A stretch of 64,000 bases of DNA from Streptomyces sp. MMG1121 (GCF_001280015.1 NZ_LGDV01000226.1:124001-188000), one strand, 5' to 3'. Shown: positions 49,905 to 58,882, counted from the first letter of the stretch. The notes: generated from the letters alone by a model not told the origin. Translations and numbers: made by a program.

Positions 49905-51059
49905 ATGGGTGGCGTGAACAGGACGAGGACGGGGATGGCGCCGGGTTCGGCAGGCGGTGGGGCGGCGGGTGCGAATCTCGGCGCGCTGCGCAGCCACAAC
50001 ACCGCGCTGGTGCTGGGGCTGCTGCGGGACGCCGGGGCGCAGGGCATCAGCCGGCTCGAACTGGCCGAGCGCACCGGGCTCACCCCGCAGGCGGTCAGCA
50101 AGATCACCGCGCGGCTGCGGGAGGAGGGGTTCGCGGCGGAGGCCGGGCGGCGGGCGTCCACCGGGGGCAAGCCGCGCACCGTGCTGCGGCTGGTGCCGGA
50201 GGCCGGGCACGCGGTGGGGGTCCATCTGGACCGGGACGAGCTGCGGGCGGTGCTCGTCGACCTGGACGGGGCCGTGGTGGCGCGGCGGCGGACCGAACTG
50301 GATCTGGGGGCCGGGGCGGAGGCCGTGCTGCGGGTGGTGGGCGATGTGGTGGAGGGGGTCGTGACCGACGGCCTGGGCGGGCCGGCCGGCGCCGGGTCGC
50401 TGCTCGGGGTGGGGGTGGCGCTGCCGGGGCCGCTCGATCACGCGCGGGGTGTGCTGCACCGGGTGACCGGGTTTCCCGGGTGGGACGGCTTTCCGCTGCG
50501 GGACGCGCTGGCGGCGCGGCTGGGGGTGCCGGTCGTGGTGGACAAGGACACGAACGCCGCGGCGCTCGGCCTCTCGGTGGGGGGCGAGGGCGGGTCGTTC
50601 GCGTACCTGCATCTCGGTACGGGGCTCGGGGCCGGGCTGGTGATCGGCGGGAGCGTGCACCGGGGGGCGCGGACCGGGGCGGGAGAGTTCGGGCACCAGG
50701 TGATCCAGCTGGACGGGCCGCTGTGCGAGTGCGGGGACCGGGGGTGCGTGGAGGCGCTGTGCCTCGCGGCGGTGGGCCGGGGGGAGCCCGCGGAGGCGGC
50801 TCGGGTGCTGGGCGTGGGGGCGGCGAATCTGGTGGGGCTGCTGGACATCGACGTGGTCCTGCTCGGCGGCCGGACGATCAGCGGGGCGCCGGAGACGTAT
50901 GTGCGCGGGGTCGGCGGGGTACTGGAGGCCCGGGCGCGCCGGGAGGGCGCGGGCGGCGCCCCGGTGCCGGTGCGGGTCGCCCCGCGGGGGGAGGAGGCGG
51001 TGGCCGAGGGGGCCGCACAGCTGCTGCTGGCGCCGGTGTTCGGGCGGGGGGACGGGTGA
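49905..51059 (+). CDS. ROK-family transcriptional regulator
   Basis: A 384-residue protein. The winged HTH is at residues about 30-95 (HNTALVLGLLRDAGAQGISRLELAERTGLTPQAVSKITARLREEGFA). The ROK sugar-kinase-like domain follows: VGVHLDRDELRAVLVDLDGAVV (with DGxxV in place of a full DxGxT phosphate motif), LPGPLDHARGVL, VVDKDTNAAALG, YLHLGTGLGAGLVIGG, GEFGHQVIQLDGPLCECGDRGCVEAL (zinc-binding CxCGxxGCxE). The altered phosphate loop suits a regulator, not a kinase. It should respond to a sugar used by the divergent Gfo/Idh operon. GTG 49914 is an alternative start. Confidence 0.92.
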   Translation: MGGVNRTRTGMAPGSAGGGAAGANLGALRSHNTALVLGLLRDAGAQGISRLELAERTGLTPQAVSKITARLREEGFAAEAGRRASTGGKPRTVLRLVPEAGHAVGVHLDRDELRAVLVDLDGAVVARRRTELDLGAGAEAVLRVVGDVVEGVVTDGLGGPAGAGSLLGVGVALPGPLDHARGVLHRVTGFPGWDGFPLRDALAARLGVPVVVDKDTNAAALGLSVGGEGGSFAYLHLGTGLGAGLVIGGSVHRGARTGAGEFGHQVIQLDGPLCECGDRGCVEALCLAAVGRGEPAEAARVLGVGAANLVGLLDIDVVLLGGRTISGAPETYVRGVGGVLEARARREGAGGAPVPVRVAPRGEEAVAEGAAQLLLAPVFGRGDG

Positions 51060-51222
51060 GGGGGCGGCGGCCCGCAGGGGCGGCCCGGCGGGGCTCGGGG
51101 CCGCGTCTTTGATGCGGGGCTGCTGCCGCGTGGGCGCGCTCACCCCCTTGCGCTGATCGAGCGGAGTTTCCCCCGCCCCGGAGTGGCACTCCCGCACACC
51201 GCCGGCCGCCCGGCAAGGTCAT

Positions 51223-52203
51223 GTGTTCATGCGACTGTGCACGTCCCTGTCCCCCTGCCTCGCCGCAGCCGCCCTCAGCGTCCTCGTCCCCGTGTCGCCG
51301 GATGCCGCCCACGCCGACGCGGCCGTCGCCTGCGCCGGTGCCGACGCGCACGCCTTCCCGCTGGCCACCCGGATCCGCGGCGGTCCCGGCTCGTACGTGG
51401 CGGGCGGCGGCTACGGCACCTGGTACATCGACCTCACCAACACCACCCGCCGGACCTGCACCGGCATCCACCCGGTCGTCGTCCTCGTCGACGACAAGCG
51501 CGCGTTGCAACCCGGCCAGCCCCGGCTGGACTTCTACGACGGTCCCCGGGCCCGGCCGGTGTCGTTCGAGAGCACCGACGAGCAGGAGCTGGTCGGGGTG
51601 CTGGACGGCGCCGGGTTCGACGGGTTCGCCGTACCGCCCGGCAAGACCGTCAGCGTCCGGGTCAGGCTCTCGCTCACCTCCGACGCGGTGGTCGAGCGGG
51701 TCACCGCCAGCGCCGCCGTCGTCCAGCGCCGGGGCGGGAACGGGGAGTGGGTCGGGGAGTCCGGCCCGTACCGGTTCGGGATCGGACGGGAGGGGCGGGA
51801 CGGGGTGGTCGTGCTGCCGGAACCCGAGGCCACGCCGGAACGCGAGGGCACGCAGGCGCCCGGGGGCACGCCGGCGCCCGGGGGCACGCAGGGGGGCGGG
51901 AGTGCGCCGCCCCGTTCCCCCGGGAGCCCGCAGGCCGCGCCGGGCGCCGGCACCGCCACGGGTGTCCCGACCTCGGCCTCGTCCTTCCCCTCCTCCGCCT
52001 CGCCGCTCCCCTCCTCCCTCCCCGCCTCCGTCCTCCCCTTCGCCCAGGAAGTGGCGGAAGTGGCCGAAGTGGCGGAAGCCGGCTCGCGGGCACGGGAGTT
52101 GGCGCGCACGGGACTCGGTCTCGCCCACGGGCTGTTCGCCGCTGCCGCCGCCCTGCTCGGGGTCGGCGGCGGCGCGTTCGTGCTGGCCCGCCGACGGCCC
52201 TGA
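51223..52203 (+). CDS. Secreted surface protein with C-terminal LARTG sorting signal
   Basis: A 326-residue exported protein. A signal peptide (to AHADA about 33) precedes a beta-rich domain of about 160 residues (GSYVAGGGYGTWYIDLTNTTRRTCTGIHPVVVLVD...TVSVRVRLSLTSDAVVERVTAS). A Pro/Gly/Ser/Thr-rich wall-spanning linker follows to about 285. It ends with RELARTG, a hydrophobic helix (LAHGLFAAAAALLGVGGGAFVL) and ARRRP. LAxTG is the signal recognised by class E sortases in Streptomyces, and such a sortase is encoded at 41354-42136. The start is GTG 51223 or ATG 51229. Ligand unknown. Confidence 0.85.
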   Translation: MFMRLCTSLSPCLAAAALSVLVPVSPDAAHADAAVACAGADAHAFPLATRIRGGPGSYVAGGGYGTWYIDLTNTTRRTCTGIHPVVVLVDDKRALQPGQPRLDFYDGPRARPVSFESTDEQELVGVLDGAGFDGFAVPPGKTVSVRVRLSLTSDAVVERVTASAAVVQRRGGNGEWVGESGPYRFGIGREGRDGVVVLPEPEATPEREGTQAPGGTPAPGGTQGGGSAPPRSPGSPQAAPGAGTATGVPTSASSFPSSASPLPSSLPASVLPFAQEVAEVAEVAEAGSRARELARTGLGLAHGLFAAAAALLGVGGGAFVLARRRP

Positions 52204-52252
52204 ACCGGGGTCCCGTACCCGCGACGCCGCCGCCGTCTGCGACGATCCCCGG

Positions 52253-53008
52253 GTGGACTACCCGAACGACCAGGCCCCCGGCGCCCCCGTCCGCTCCGGC
52301 ATTCCCGAGCACGGGCGCATCCCCAAGTACTACGCGGTGAAGGCGCGGATCGCCGCATTGCTGGAGGAAATGGGGGAGGGCGGCGTCATCCCCACCGAAC
52401 GTGATCTGGCCGAGCGGTACGACGTCGCGCGGGAGACCGTGCGCCAGGCCGTACGGGAGCTGGTGCTGGAGGGGCGGCTGCAACGCCGGGGGCGTGGCAC
52501 CGTCGTGGCCGGGCCCAAGCTCGCCCAGCCGCTGTCCCTCGCCAGCTACACCGAAGGCGTGCGCCGCCAGGGCCGTACTCCCGGCCGTACCCTCGTCACC
52601 CTCGACCGTTTCCCCTGCCCGGACGCGCTCGCCGCCGAGACCGGGCTCACCCGGGGCGAGCCCGTGTGGCACCTGGAGCGGGTGCTGCTCGCCGACGACG
52701 AGCGGGTCGGGCTGGAGAGCACGTACGTCGCCGTCGCCCGGCTGCCCCGGCTGGACACCGACTTCGCCCCCGACTCCTCCTTCTACTCCTACCTCAAGGC
52801 CCAGGGCATCGTCTTCGCCGACGCCGACGAGCGCATCGAGACCGTGCTGGCCACCCCGCGCGAGGCCCTGCTCATCGGCACCCCGCCCGCCCTGCCCATG
52901 CTGCTGATCCACCGCCTCTCCCGGGACACCGAGGGGCTGCCGCTGGAGCGCGTACGCACCCTGTACCGCGGGGACCGGTTCTCCTTCACCGCCCACCTCA
53001 CCGGCTGA
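52253..53008 (+). CDS. GntR-family (HutC/UTRA) regulator, probable aminoethylphosphonate operon regulator
   Basis: A 251-residue regulator. The GntR winged helix is at about 25-90 (YYAVKARIAALLEEMGEGGVIPTERDLAERYDVARETVRQAVRELVLEGRLQRRGRGTVVA). The UTRA effector domain has LASYTEGVRRQGRTPGRTLVT, GEPVWHLERVLLADDERVGLESTYV and PMLLIHRLSRDTEGLPLERVRTLYRGDRFSFTAHL. It stands just ahead of the phosphonate operon on the same strand, so it is its probable regulator. GTG 52253 has no strong RBS. Local control of the operon is inferred from position. Confidence 0.88.
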   Translation: MDYPNDQAPGAPVRSGIPEHGRIPKYYAVKARIAALLEEMGEGGVIPTERDLAERYDVARETVRQAVRELVLEGRLQRRGRGTVVAGPKLAQPLSLASYTEGVRRQGRTPGRTLVTLDRFPCPDALAAETGLTRGEPVWHLERVLLADDERVGLESTYVAVARLPRLDTDFAPDSSFYSYLKAQGIVFADADERIETVLATPREALLIGTPPALPMLLIHRLSRDTEGLPLERVRTLYRGDRFSFTAHLTG

Positions 53009-53084
53009 GCGCCGCCCGTCTCACCAGGCGATTCCGGCCTGAACCCACCCATCGGGACCCTCGTAAATGTCACGAGAAGATAAC

Positions 53085-53095
53085 GGGTCTAGCCC
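53085..53095. promoter_or_regulatory. Possible GntR operator before the phosphonate operon
   Basis: GGGTCTAGCCC resembles a HutC-type GntR site (GGTCTAGACC) with one degenerate half. It lies in the 163-bp gap between the GntR gene and the first catabolic gene. Confidence 0.35.
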
Positions 53096-53171
53096 AAACG
53101 TGATGGGTCGTTCACGCTCTCGTTGTCAGCCGGACCCTTCCGGTTCCCCGACTCCGAGGAGCGTTGCCGTC

Positions 53172-54296
53172 GTGAGAGTGACAGTCGTAGGAGCAGGCGT
53201 GGTGGGCACCATGCACGCCTGGCAGGCAGTGCAGCGCGGCCACCAGGTCGTCCAGATCGAGCGTGAGGCGGAGGCGCGCGGCGCCTCGCTGCGCAACTTC
53301 GGACAGATCTGGGTCAGCGGCCGCGCGGGCGGAGAAGAACTGGAGACCGCGCTGCGGGCGCGGGAGCTGTGGGAGGAGATCGGCGGCCGGGTGCCCGGCC
53401 TCGGATTCCGGGCCAACGGATCCCTCACCCCCGTGCGCGGGGATCTCGAACTCGCCGTCGCCGAGGCCGCCGTGGCCCGCCCGGACGCCGCCGCCCGCGG
53501 CTACAAGCTGCTGACCCCCGGCGAGGCGCGGGCCCTGAACCCCGCCCTGCGCGGCGAGTTCACCGCCGCCCTCCACTGCGAGCGCGACGCCGCCGTGGAG
53601 CCGCGCACCGCCCAGCTCGCCCTGCGCGAAGAGCTGCTGAAGTCCCCGAACTACACCTTCCTGCCGGGACGGGAGGTGCGTGAGGTGGTCGGCGCGGCGA
53701 GCGTGCGCGACGACCACGGCGAGGTGCACCACGCGGACGCCGTCGTGCTGTGCACCGGTGCCTGGCTCGGCGGGCTCGTCCGCGAGCTGGCCGGACCCGA
53801 TCTGCCCGTGCGCCGCGTCCGCCTCCAGATGATGCAGACCGACCCGCTGGGCGAGAAGCTCACCACCTCGGTCGCGGACGCCGACAGCTTCCGCTACTAC
53901 CCGGCCTACGCCTCCCCGGCGCTGGACGCCCTCAACGCCGGCCGGCCGCAGCCGGCGACCGCCGCCGAGTACAAGATGCAGCTGCTCATGGTGCAGCGCG
54001 CCGACGGCGGCCTGACCATCGGCGACACCCACGAATACGAGCACCCCTTCGCCTTCGACACCGTCGAGGACCCCTACGACCACCTCACCGAGGTCGTCGA
54101 GTCCTTCCTCGGCCGGCCGCTGCCGAAGATCCGCCGCCGCTGGGCGGGCGTGTACGCGCAGTGCACCGACAAGAGCCGGGTCGTCCACCGGCAGCAGGTG
54201 AGCGACGGCGTGTGGCTGGTCACCGGGCCCGGCGGGCGCGGCATGACCTGCTCGCCGGCGATAGCCGAAACGACCGCGAACGAACTGGGCTGGTGA
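53172..54296 (+). CDS. FAD-dependent oxidoreductase of phosphonate loci (TIGR03364-type)
   Basis: A 374-residue DAO-family flavoenzyme. The N-terminal FAD site is VTVVGAGVVGTMHAWQAVQRGHQVVQIERE (GxGxxG). The conserved RGASLRNFGQIWVSGR is typical of the subgroup found with phosphonatase-like genes, and the C terminus is WLVTGPGGRGMTCSPAIAETTANELGW. Such enzymes oxidise 2-aminoethylphosphonate or related aminophosphonates to aldehydes, feeding the hydrolase encoded next. The start VRVTVVGAG (GTG 53172) fits the family; GGAG lies about 10 nt upstream. First gene of the operon. Confidence 0.88.
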   Translation: MRVTVVGAGVVGTMHAWQAVQRGHQVVQIEREAEARGASLRNFGQIWVSGRAGGEELETALRARELWEEIGGRVPGLGFRANGSLTPVRGDLELAVAEAAVARPDAAARGYKLLTPGEARALNPALRGEFTAALHCERDAAVEPRTAQLALREELLKSPNYTFLPGREVREVVGAASVRDDHGEVHHADAVVLCTGAWLGGLVRELAGPDLPVRRVRLQMMQTDPLGEKLTTSVADADSFRYYPAYASPALDALNAGRPQPATAAEYKMQLLMVQRADGGLTIGDTHEYEHPFAFDTVEDPYDHLTEVVESFLGRPLPKIRRRWAGVYAQCTDKSRVVHRQQVSDGVWLVTGPGGRGMTCSPAIAETTANELGW

Positions 54297-54304
54297 GTAC
54301 CCCC

Positions 54305-55000
54305 ATGACCGACATCCACGACATCCGTCTCGTCGTCCTCGACATGGCCGGCACCACCGTCGCCGACGGTGGTCTCGTCGAGCGCGCCTTCGCCGCCGCC
54401 GCCTGCGAACTGGGCGTCGAACCCGGCTCGGCCGAGCACGCGGAGCACCTCGCGTACGTCCGCGCCACCATGGGCGAGTCCAAGATCTCCGTCTTCCGGC
54501 ATCTGTTCGGCGACGAGGCGCGCGCCCAGCGGGCCAACACCGTCTTCGAGCAGGCGTACGGCGAGCTGGTCGACGCGGGCCTCATCGCCCCCGTCCCCGG
54601 CGCCCGCGCCGCCGTCGAGGAACTCGCCGGCAGCGGTCGTGCCGTCGTCCTGACCACCGGCTTCGCCCGGGTCACCCAGGACGCCATCCTCGACGCCCTC
54701 GGCTGGCGGGACCTCGTCCCGCTCACCTTGTGCCCAGCCGACGCCGGCGGGCGCGGGCGGCCCTACCCGGACATGGTCCTGGAGGCCTTCCTGCGCACCA
54801 AGGCCGCCGAGGACGTGACGCAGGTCGCCGTCGTCGGCGACACCTCGTACGACGTGCTCAGCGGGGTACGCGCCGGGGCCGGGCTGGTCGCCGGTGTGCG
54901 CACCGGGGCCCACGGCGACGAGGCGTTCCGCGCCGCCGGTGCCACGCACGTCCTCGACTCCGTCGCCGCGCTGCCCGCCCTGCTGTCGGGAGCGCACTGA
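54305..55000 (+). CDS. Phosphonatase-like HAD hydrolase (TIGR03351-type)
   Basis: A 231-residue HAD-superfamily enzyme. Motif I is RLVVLDMAGTTVADGG (nucleophile Asp and Ala-Gly in place of the usual second Asp, as in phosphonatases). The cap follows (YVRATMGESKISVFRHLFG), motif II is VVLTTGFAR, and motif III/IV region is GRPYPDMVLEAFLRT...VAVVGDTSYDVLSGVRAG. It probably cleaves the C-P bond of a phosphonoaldehyde. ATG 54305 is used; GTG 54293 overlaps the oxidoreductase stop (GTGA) and is a good alternative that adds four residues. Confidence 0.88.
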   Translation: MTDIHDIRLVVLDMAGTTVADGGLVERAFAAAACELGVEPGSAEHAEHLAYVRATMGESKISVFRHLFGDEARAQRANTVFEQAYGELVDAGLIAPVPGARAAVEELAGSGRAVVLTTGFARVTQDAILDALGWRDLVPLTLCPADAGGRGRPYPDMVLEAFLRTKAAEDVTQVAVVGDTSYDVLSGVRAGAGLVAGVRTGAHGDEAFRAAGATHVLDSVAALPALLSGAH

Positions 55001-55001
55001 C

Positions 55002-56048
55002 ATGGGCATCCGCTTCGACTCCGTCACCGTCGCCTACGGCGGCAACGTCGTCCTCGACTCCCTCGACCTGACCGTCGAGCCGGGCGAGGTCATGGCGCTG
55101 CTCGGGCCGTCCGGCTCCGGCAAGACCACCGCGCTGCGGGCGGTCGCCGGGTTCGTGCGGCCCGTGTCCGGGCGGGTGCTCCTCGGCGGCCGGGACGTGA
55201 CGGACCTGCCGCCGTACCGGCGGGGCATCGGCATGGTCGTGCAGCAGTACGCGCTCTTCCCGCACCTGCGGGTCGACGAGAACGTGGCGTTCGGACTCAA
55301 GGCACGCAGGACGGCCAAGAGCGAGATACGGCAACGGGTCGCCGAGGCGCTGGAGATGACCGGCATGGCCGCCTACGCCCGCCGCCACCCGCGCGAGCTG
55401 TCCGGCGGACAGCAGCAGCGGGTCGCCATCGCCCGCGCGCTGGCCATCCGGCCGGACGTACTGCTCCTGGACGAGCCGCTGTCCGCGCTGGACGCCCAGC
55501 TGCGCTCCGGGATGCTGGCCGAACTCGCCCGGCTGCACCGGGAGCTGCCCGACGTCTCGATGCTCTACGTCACCCACGACCAGGTCGAGGCACTGACCCT
55601 GGCCGACCGGATCGCGGTCATGGACAAGGCGCGGCTCCAGGCCTGTGGCACACCGAAGGAGCTGTACCGCTTTCCGGCCAACGAGTTCACCGCCTCCTTC
55701 GTGGGCGGCGCGAACCTGGTGCCGGTGACCGTGGGGTCGGGCGGTGTCTCCTTCGCGGGCACGGAGCTGAAGGTCGACACGGCGGACGCGGTCGCGGGTG
55801 CGCGGGCCACGCTGTGTGTACGGCCGCATCTGGTCGGGCTCGGGGAAGGCCCCAACCGGCTCGTCGGCACCGTCACCGAGATCCAGTGGCGGGGCGCCAC
55901 GCACCGGCTGTACGTCGAGGTCGACGGGCACAGTGTGATGGCCGACCTGCGCGAGCTGAAGAATCCGCCCGGTCTCGGGGATTCCGTGGCGCTGCACTTC
56001 GCCTCGGACGACGCGGTGTTGCTGCCCGCGGGAGTCAGTCATGGCTGA
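55002..56048 (+). CDS. 2-aminoethylphosphonate ABC transporter, ATP-binding protein
   Basis: A 348-residue ABC ATPase. Walker A is LLGPSGSGKTTALRAVAGF, the Q-loop MVVQQYALFPHL, signature LSGGQQQRVAIARALAI, Walker B VLLLDEPLSALD, switch YVTHDQVEALTLADR. The C-terminal TOBE-type domain is residues 235-348 (FVGGANLVPVTVG...MADLRELKNPPGLGDSVALHF). It powers the two permeases that follow and is coupled to them; its stop overlaps the first permease start by 8 nt. The phosphonate specificity is inferred from the catabolic genes upstream. Confidence 0.92.
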   Translation: MGIRFDSVTVAYGGNVVLDSLDLTVEPGEVMALLGPSGSGKTTALRAVAGFVRPVSGRVLLGGRDVTDLPPYRRGIGMVVQQYALFPHLRVDENVAFGLKARRTAKSEIRQRVAEALEMTGMAAYARRHPRELSGGQQQRVAIARALAIRPDVLLLDEPLSALDAQLRSGMLAELARLHRELPDVSMLYVTHDQVEALTLADRIAVMDKARLQACGTPKELYRFPANEFTASFVGGANLVPVTVGSGGVSFAGTELKVDTADAVAGARATLCVRPHLVGLGEGPNRLVGTVTEIQWRGATHRLYVEVDGHSVMADLRELKNPPGLGDSVALHFASDDAVLLPAGVSHG

Positions 56049-56883
56049 GGCCGTGCAGAACGCGCGGGCCGTCCGGGGCCGGTCGAGTGGCTCCCCGCGC
56101 ACGTCCGGGGCGTTGCTGTGGGCCCTTCCTCCCCTCGCCGCCCTCGCCCTCTTCTTCCTCTACCCCCTCGCCCTCGTCGTCCAGCAGTCCTTCCAGCCGG
56201 ACTCCGGCGGCACCTCGCTCCAGCCCTACGCCGACGTCTTCGCCTCCGAGTCCTTCCGGCACGCGCTGTGGACCACCGTGTGGCTGGCGCTGGCCTCGAC
56301 CGCCGGATGTCTGGTCCTCGGGTTTCTGCTGGCGCTGGTCATCGCGTTCGTGCCGTTTCCCGGGGCGAAGGCGGTGGCGCGGTTCATCGACGTGTACCTG
56401 TCCTTCCCGTCCTTCCTGATCACGCTGGCCCTGCTGTTCATCTACGGCACGACCGGCATCATCGGGTCGTTCCAGTTCCTGACCACGCCGTGGGGTGTGC
56501 TGCTGGCGGAGGTCACCTACTTCACGCCGTTCGTGATGCGGCCGCTGCTCGCCGCCTTCTCGCAGCTGGACACCGCGCAGCTGGAGGCGGCCAGTTCGCT
56601 GGGGGCGCGGGCGCCGCGGATCGTGCGGCAGGTGATCCTGCCCGAGGCGCTCCCCGCGCTCGCGGCGGGCGGCAGCCTCGTCCTCGTGCTCTGTCTCAAC
56701 GAGTTCGGCATCGTGCTCTTCACGGGCGCGAAGGGGGTCACCACCCTGCCGATGCTCGTCTACGGCAAGGCGATCCTGGAGTCCGACTATCCGGGCGCGT
56801 GTGTGGTCGCCGTCGTCAATGTCCTGATCTCCGTGGGGCTGTACGGCCTCTACCGGGTGGTGAGCCGTCGTGCTGGTGCATAG
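56041..56883 (+). CDS. 2-aminoethylphosphonate ABC transporter, permease 1
   Basis: A 280-residue inner-membrane subunit with six helices. It begins with a basic N terminus and LLWALPPLAALALFFLYPLALVVQQSF. The BPD-type coupling loop is AASSLGARAPRIVRQVILPEALPALAAGGSLV (EAA motif variant with SLGA and ILPEALP). It pairs with the next gene in a heterodimeric channel. ATG 56041 lies inside the 3' end of the ATPase gene, and its own 3' end overlaps the second permease by 14 nt. Confidence 0.92.
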   Translation: MAEAVQNARAVRGRSSGSPRTSGALLWALPPLAALALFFLYPLALVVQQSFQPDSGGTSLQPYADVFASESFRHALWTTVWLALASTAGCLVLGFLLALVIAFVPFPGAKAVARFIDVYLSFPSFLITLALLFIYGTTGIIGSFQFLTTPWGVLLAEVTYFTPFVMRPLLAAFSQLDTAQLEAASSLGARAPRIVRQVILPEALPALAAGGSLVLVLCLNEFGIVLFTGAKGVTTLPMLVYGKAILESDYPGACVVAVVNVLISVGLYGLYRVVSRRAGA

Positions 56884-57667
56884 CCGGGGGGCCAAGTGGG
56901 CCGTGTGGGCGGTGTTCCTGCTGCTCTTCGTGCCGCTGTTCGCCCTTCCCCTCCTCGTCGTCCTCGGTGCCTCCTTCGCCACCCACTGGTCCGGCGTCCT
57001 GCCCTCGGGCCTGACCACCGCCAACTACCGTTCCGCCACCCGGGGCGAGGCCCTCCAGGCGCTCACCACCAGCCTGCTCACGGCCACCGCCGCCAGCCTG
57101 CTCGCGCTGACCGTCGGCACCTGGGCCGCACTGGCCGCGGCGGCCCTGAAGAAGCGGTACCGGCGGGTCATGGACGCGCTGTTCGTGCTGCCGGTCGCCG
57201 TGCCGTCGGTCGTCGTCGGACTGTCGGTCCTGGTGGCGTTCTCCAAGCCGCCGATGCTGCTCAACGGCACCCGGTGGATCGTGATCCTCGCGCACACCGT
57301 GCTGGTCACGGCCTTCGCCCACCAGTCCGTGTCGGCGGCGATCACCCGCCTCGACCCGGCCTACGAACAGGCCGCCGCCTCCCTCGGCGCCCGGCCCTCC
57401 TATGTGCTGTGGCGGGTACGGCTGCCCCTGCTGCTGCCCTCGCTGACCGCCGCCGCCGGCCTCTGCTTCGCCCTGTCCATGGGCGAGCTGAGCGCCACGA
57501 TGATGCTCTATCCGCCCGACTGGACCCCGTTGCCCGTCCTGATCTACGCGGCCACCGACCGCGGTGCCCTGTTCACCGGCTCCGCCGTCGCCGTGGTGCT
57601 GATGGCCGCGACCCTGCTCGTCCTGTTCGTCGTCTCCCGGGTCCGCACCCGGGCGTCGTACCGCTGA
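56870..57667 (+). CDS. 2-aminoethylphosphonate ABC transporter, permease 2
   Basis: A 265-residue six-helix permease. The start is WAVWAVFLLLFVPLFALPLLVVLGASFATHW; the coupling loop is AAASLGARPSYVLWRVRLPLLLPSLTAAAGL, and the ELSATMMLYPPDWTPLPVLIYAATDRGALF segment is typical of phosphonate/iron-type BPD permeases. GTG 56870 overlaps the first permease. The substrate-binding protein gene begins 45 nt after its stop. The three transport genes are ordered ATPase, permease, permease, then receptor. Confidence 0.92.
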   Translation: MLVHSRGAKWAVWAVFLLLFVPLFALPLLVVLGASFATHWSGVLPSGLTTANYRSATRGEALQALTTSLLTATAASLLALTVGTWAALAAAALKKRYRRVMDALFVLPVAVPSVVVGLSVLVAFSKPPMLLNGTRWIVILAHTVLVTAFAHQSVSAAITRLDPAYEQAAASLGARPSYVLWRVRLPLLLPSLTAAAGLCFALSMGELSATMMLYPPDWTPLPVLIYAATDRGALFTGSAVAVVLMAATLLVLFVVSRVRTRASYR

Positions 57668-57712
57668 CCCCCTCCTCAAACCCCCGTGAAAACGCCAGGA
57701 GTTGGCCTCGCC

Positions 57713-58768
57713 ATGCCCAGAACCCGCATCACGCTCGCCGTAGCCCTCGCTCTCCTCGCCACCCCCGCGCTGGCCGCCTGCGGCGGCTCCTCCTCCGCCT
57801 CCGACGCGAAGGAAGTCACCGTCTACAGCGCCGACGGCCTGAAGGGCGAGAACGGCGACGGCTGGTACGACAGGGTCTTCGCGGACTTCACCAAGCAGAC
57901 CGGCATCAAGGTCAAGTACGTCGAGGGCGGCTCCGGCGAGGTGGTGCAGCGCGCCGTCCGCGAGAAGAGCAACCCGCAGGCCGACGTGCTGGTCACCCTG
58001 CCGCCCTTCATCCAGCAGGCCGACGCCAAGGGCCTGCTGCAGAAGTACGAGGTGAAGGACTCCGACCAGGTCAGCGGCGCCGACAAGGCCATGGACGGCA
58101 GCTGGATCTCGGTCGTCAACAACTACTTCGGCTTCGTCTACAACAGGAAGGAGCTGAAGCAGGCCCCCAAGACCTGGGACGAGCTGCTCGACGCCAAGTA
58201 CAAGAACAAGCTCCAGTACTCCACCCCGGGCGTCGCCGGTGACGGCACCGCCGTGCTGATCAAGGCGATGCACGACCTGGGCGGCAAGGAGCAGGCCCTC
58301 GCCTACCTGAAGAAGCTCCAGGCCAACAACGTCGGCCCGTCCGCCTCCACCGGCAAGCTCGCCCCCAAGGTCGACAAGGGCGAACTGCTCGTCGCCAACG
58401 GCGATGTGCAGATGAACTACGCCCAGTCCAAGACCATGCCGAACCTGGGCATCTGGTTCCCGGCCGACCAGAAGGGCAAGCCCACCACCTTCGCCCTGCC
58501 CTACGCGGCCGGCCTCGTCACCAAGGCCCCGCACAGCGAGAACGGCAAGAAGCTGCTCGACTTCATGCTCGCTCAGAAGCAGCAGCAGGAGGTCAGCGAG
58601 ATCGGCGGCGGCTTCAGCGCCCGCCAGGACGTCAAGGCCACCGATGCCAACGCCATCGCCCTCACCAAGATCATGGACGGTGTGGACTTCTTCGAGCCCG
58701 ACTGGAACGACATCAACAAGAACCTCACCTCCTACGTCGAGGACTGGAAGTCGGCCACCGGCAGCTGA
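57713..58768 (+). CDS. 2-aminoethylphosphonate ABC transporter, substrate-binding lipoprotein
   Basis: A 351-residue periplasmic-type binding protein anchored as a lipoprotein. The signal ends LAACGG with C23 lipidated. The mature part is VTVYSADGLKGENGDGWYDRVFADFTKQTGIKVKYVEGGSGEVVQRAVREKSNPQADVLVTLPPFIQQADAKG, the family-1/Fbp-like fold of the AEP receptor group (YSADGL...GDGW is distinctive). It ends SYVEDWKSATGS. AGGAG lies 11 nt before ATG 57713. It is the last gene of the operon, with a hairpin terminator downstream. Confidence 0.92.
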   Translation: MPRTRITLAVALALLATPALAACGGSSSASDAKEVTVYSADGLKGENGDGWYDRVFADFTKQTGIKVKYVEGGSGEVVQRAVREKSNPQADVLVTLPPFIQQADAKGLLQKYEVKDSDQVSGADKAMDGSWISVVNNYFGFVYNRKELKQAPKTWDELLDAKYKNKLQYSTPGVAGDGTAVLIKAMHDLGGKEQALAYLKKLQANNVGPSASTGKLAPKVDKGELLVANGDVQMNYAQSKTMPNLGIWFPADQKGKPTTFALPYAAGLVTKAPHSENGKKLLDFMLAQKQQQEVSEIGGGFSARQDVKATDANAIALTKIMDGVDFFEPDWNDINKNLTSYVEDWKSATGS

Positions 58769-58807
58769 CCTGGACGACCGGGGTCAGGATCAGGCCACTC
58801 TGACTAG

Positions 58808-58852
58808 GCTGGGGGCGTCGGTACGCCGTGGTTCCGGCGCCCCCAGCTTTCT
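58808..58852 (+). terminator. Intrinsic terminator after the phosphonate operon
   Basis: GCTGGGGGCG pairs with CGCCCCCAGC across a 20-nt loop and is followed by TTTCTT, before the HAD-IIA gene start at 58883. Confidence 0.8.
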
Positions 58853-58882
58853 TGACCGTACGTACGCCAGGAGACGCACAAC

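Noticed and set aside
56816..58534. 572-codon open frame antisense to the AEP receptor and permease genes
   Set aside because: Composition is Gly/Arg/Gln-rich without motifs; the opposite strand encodes well-supported transporter subunits.
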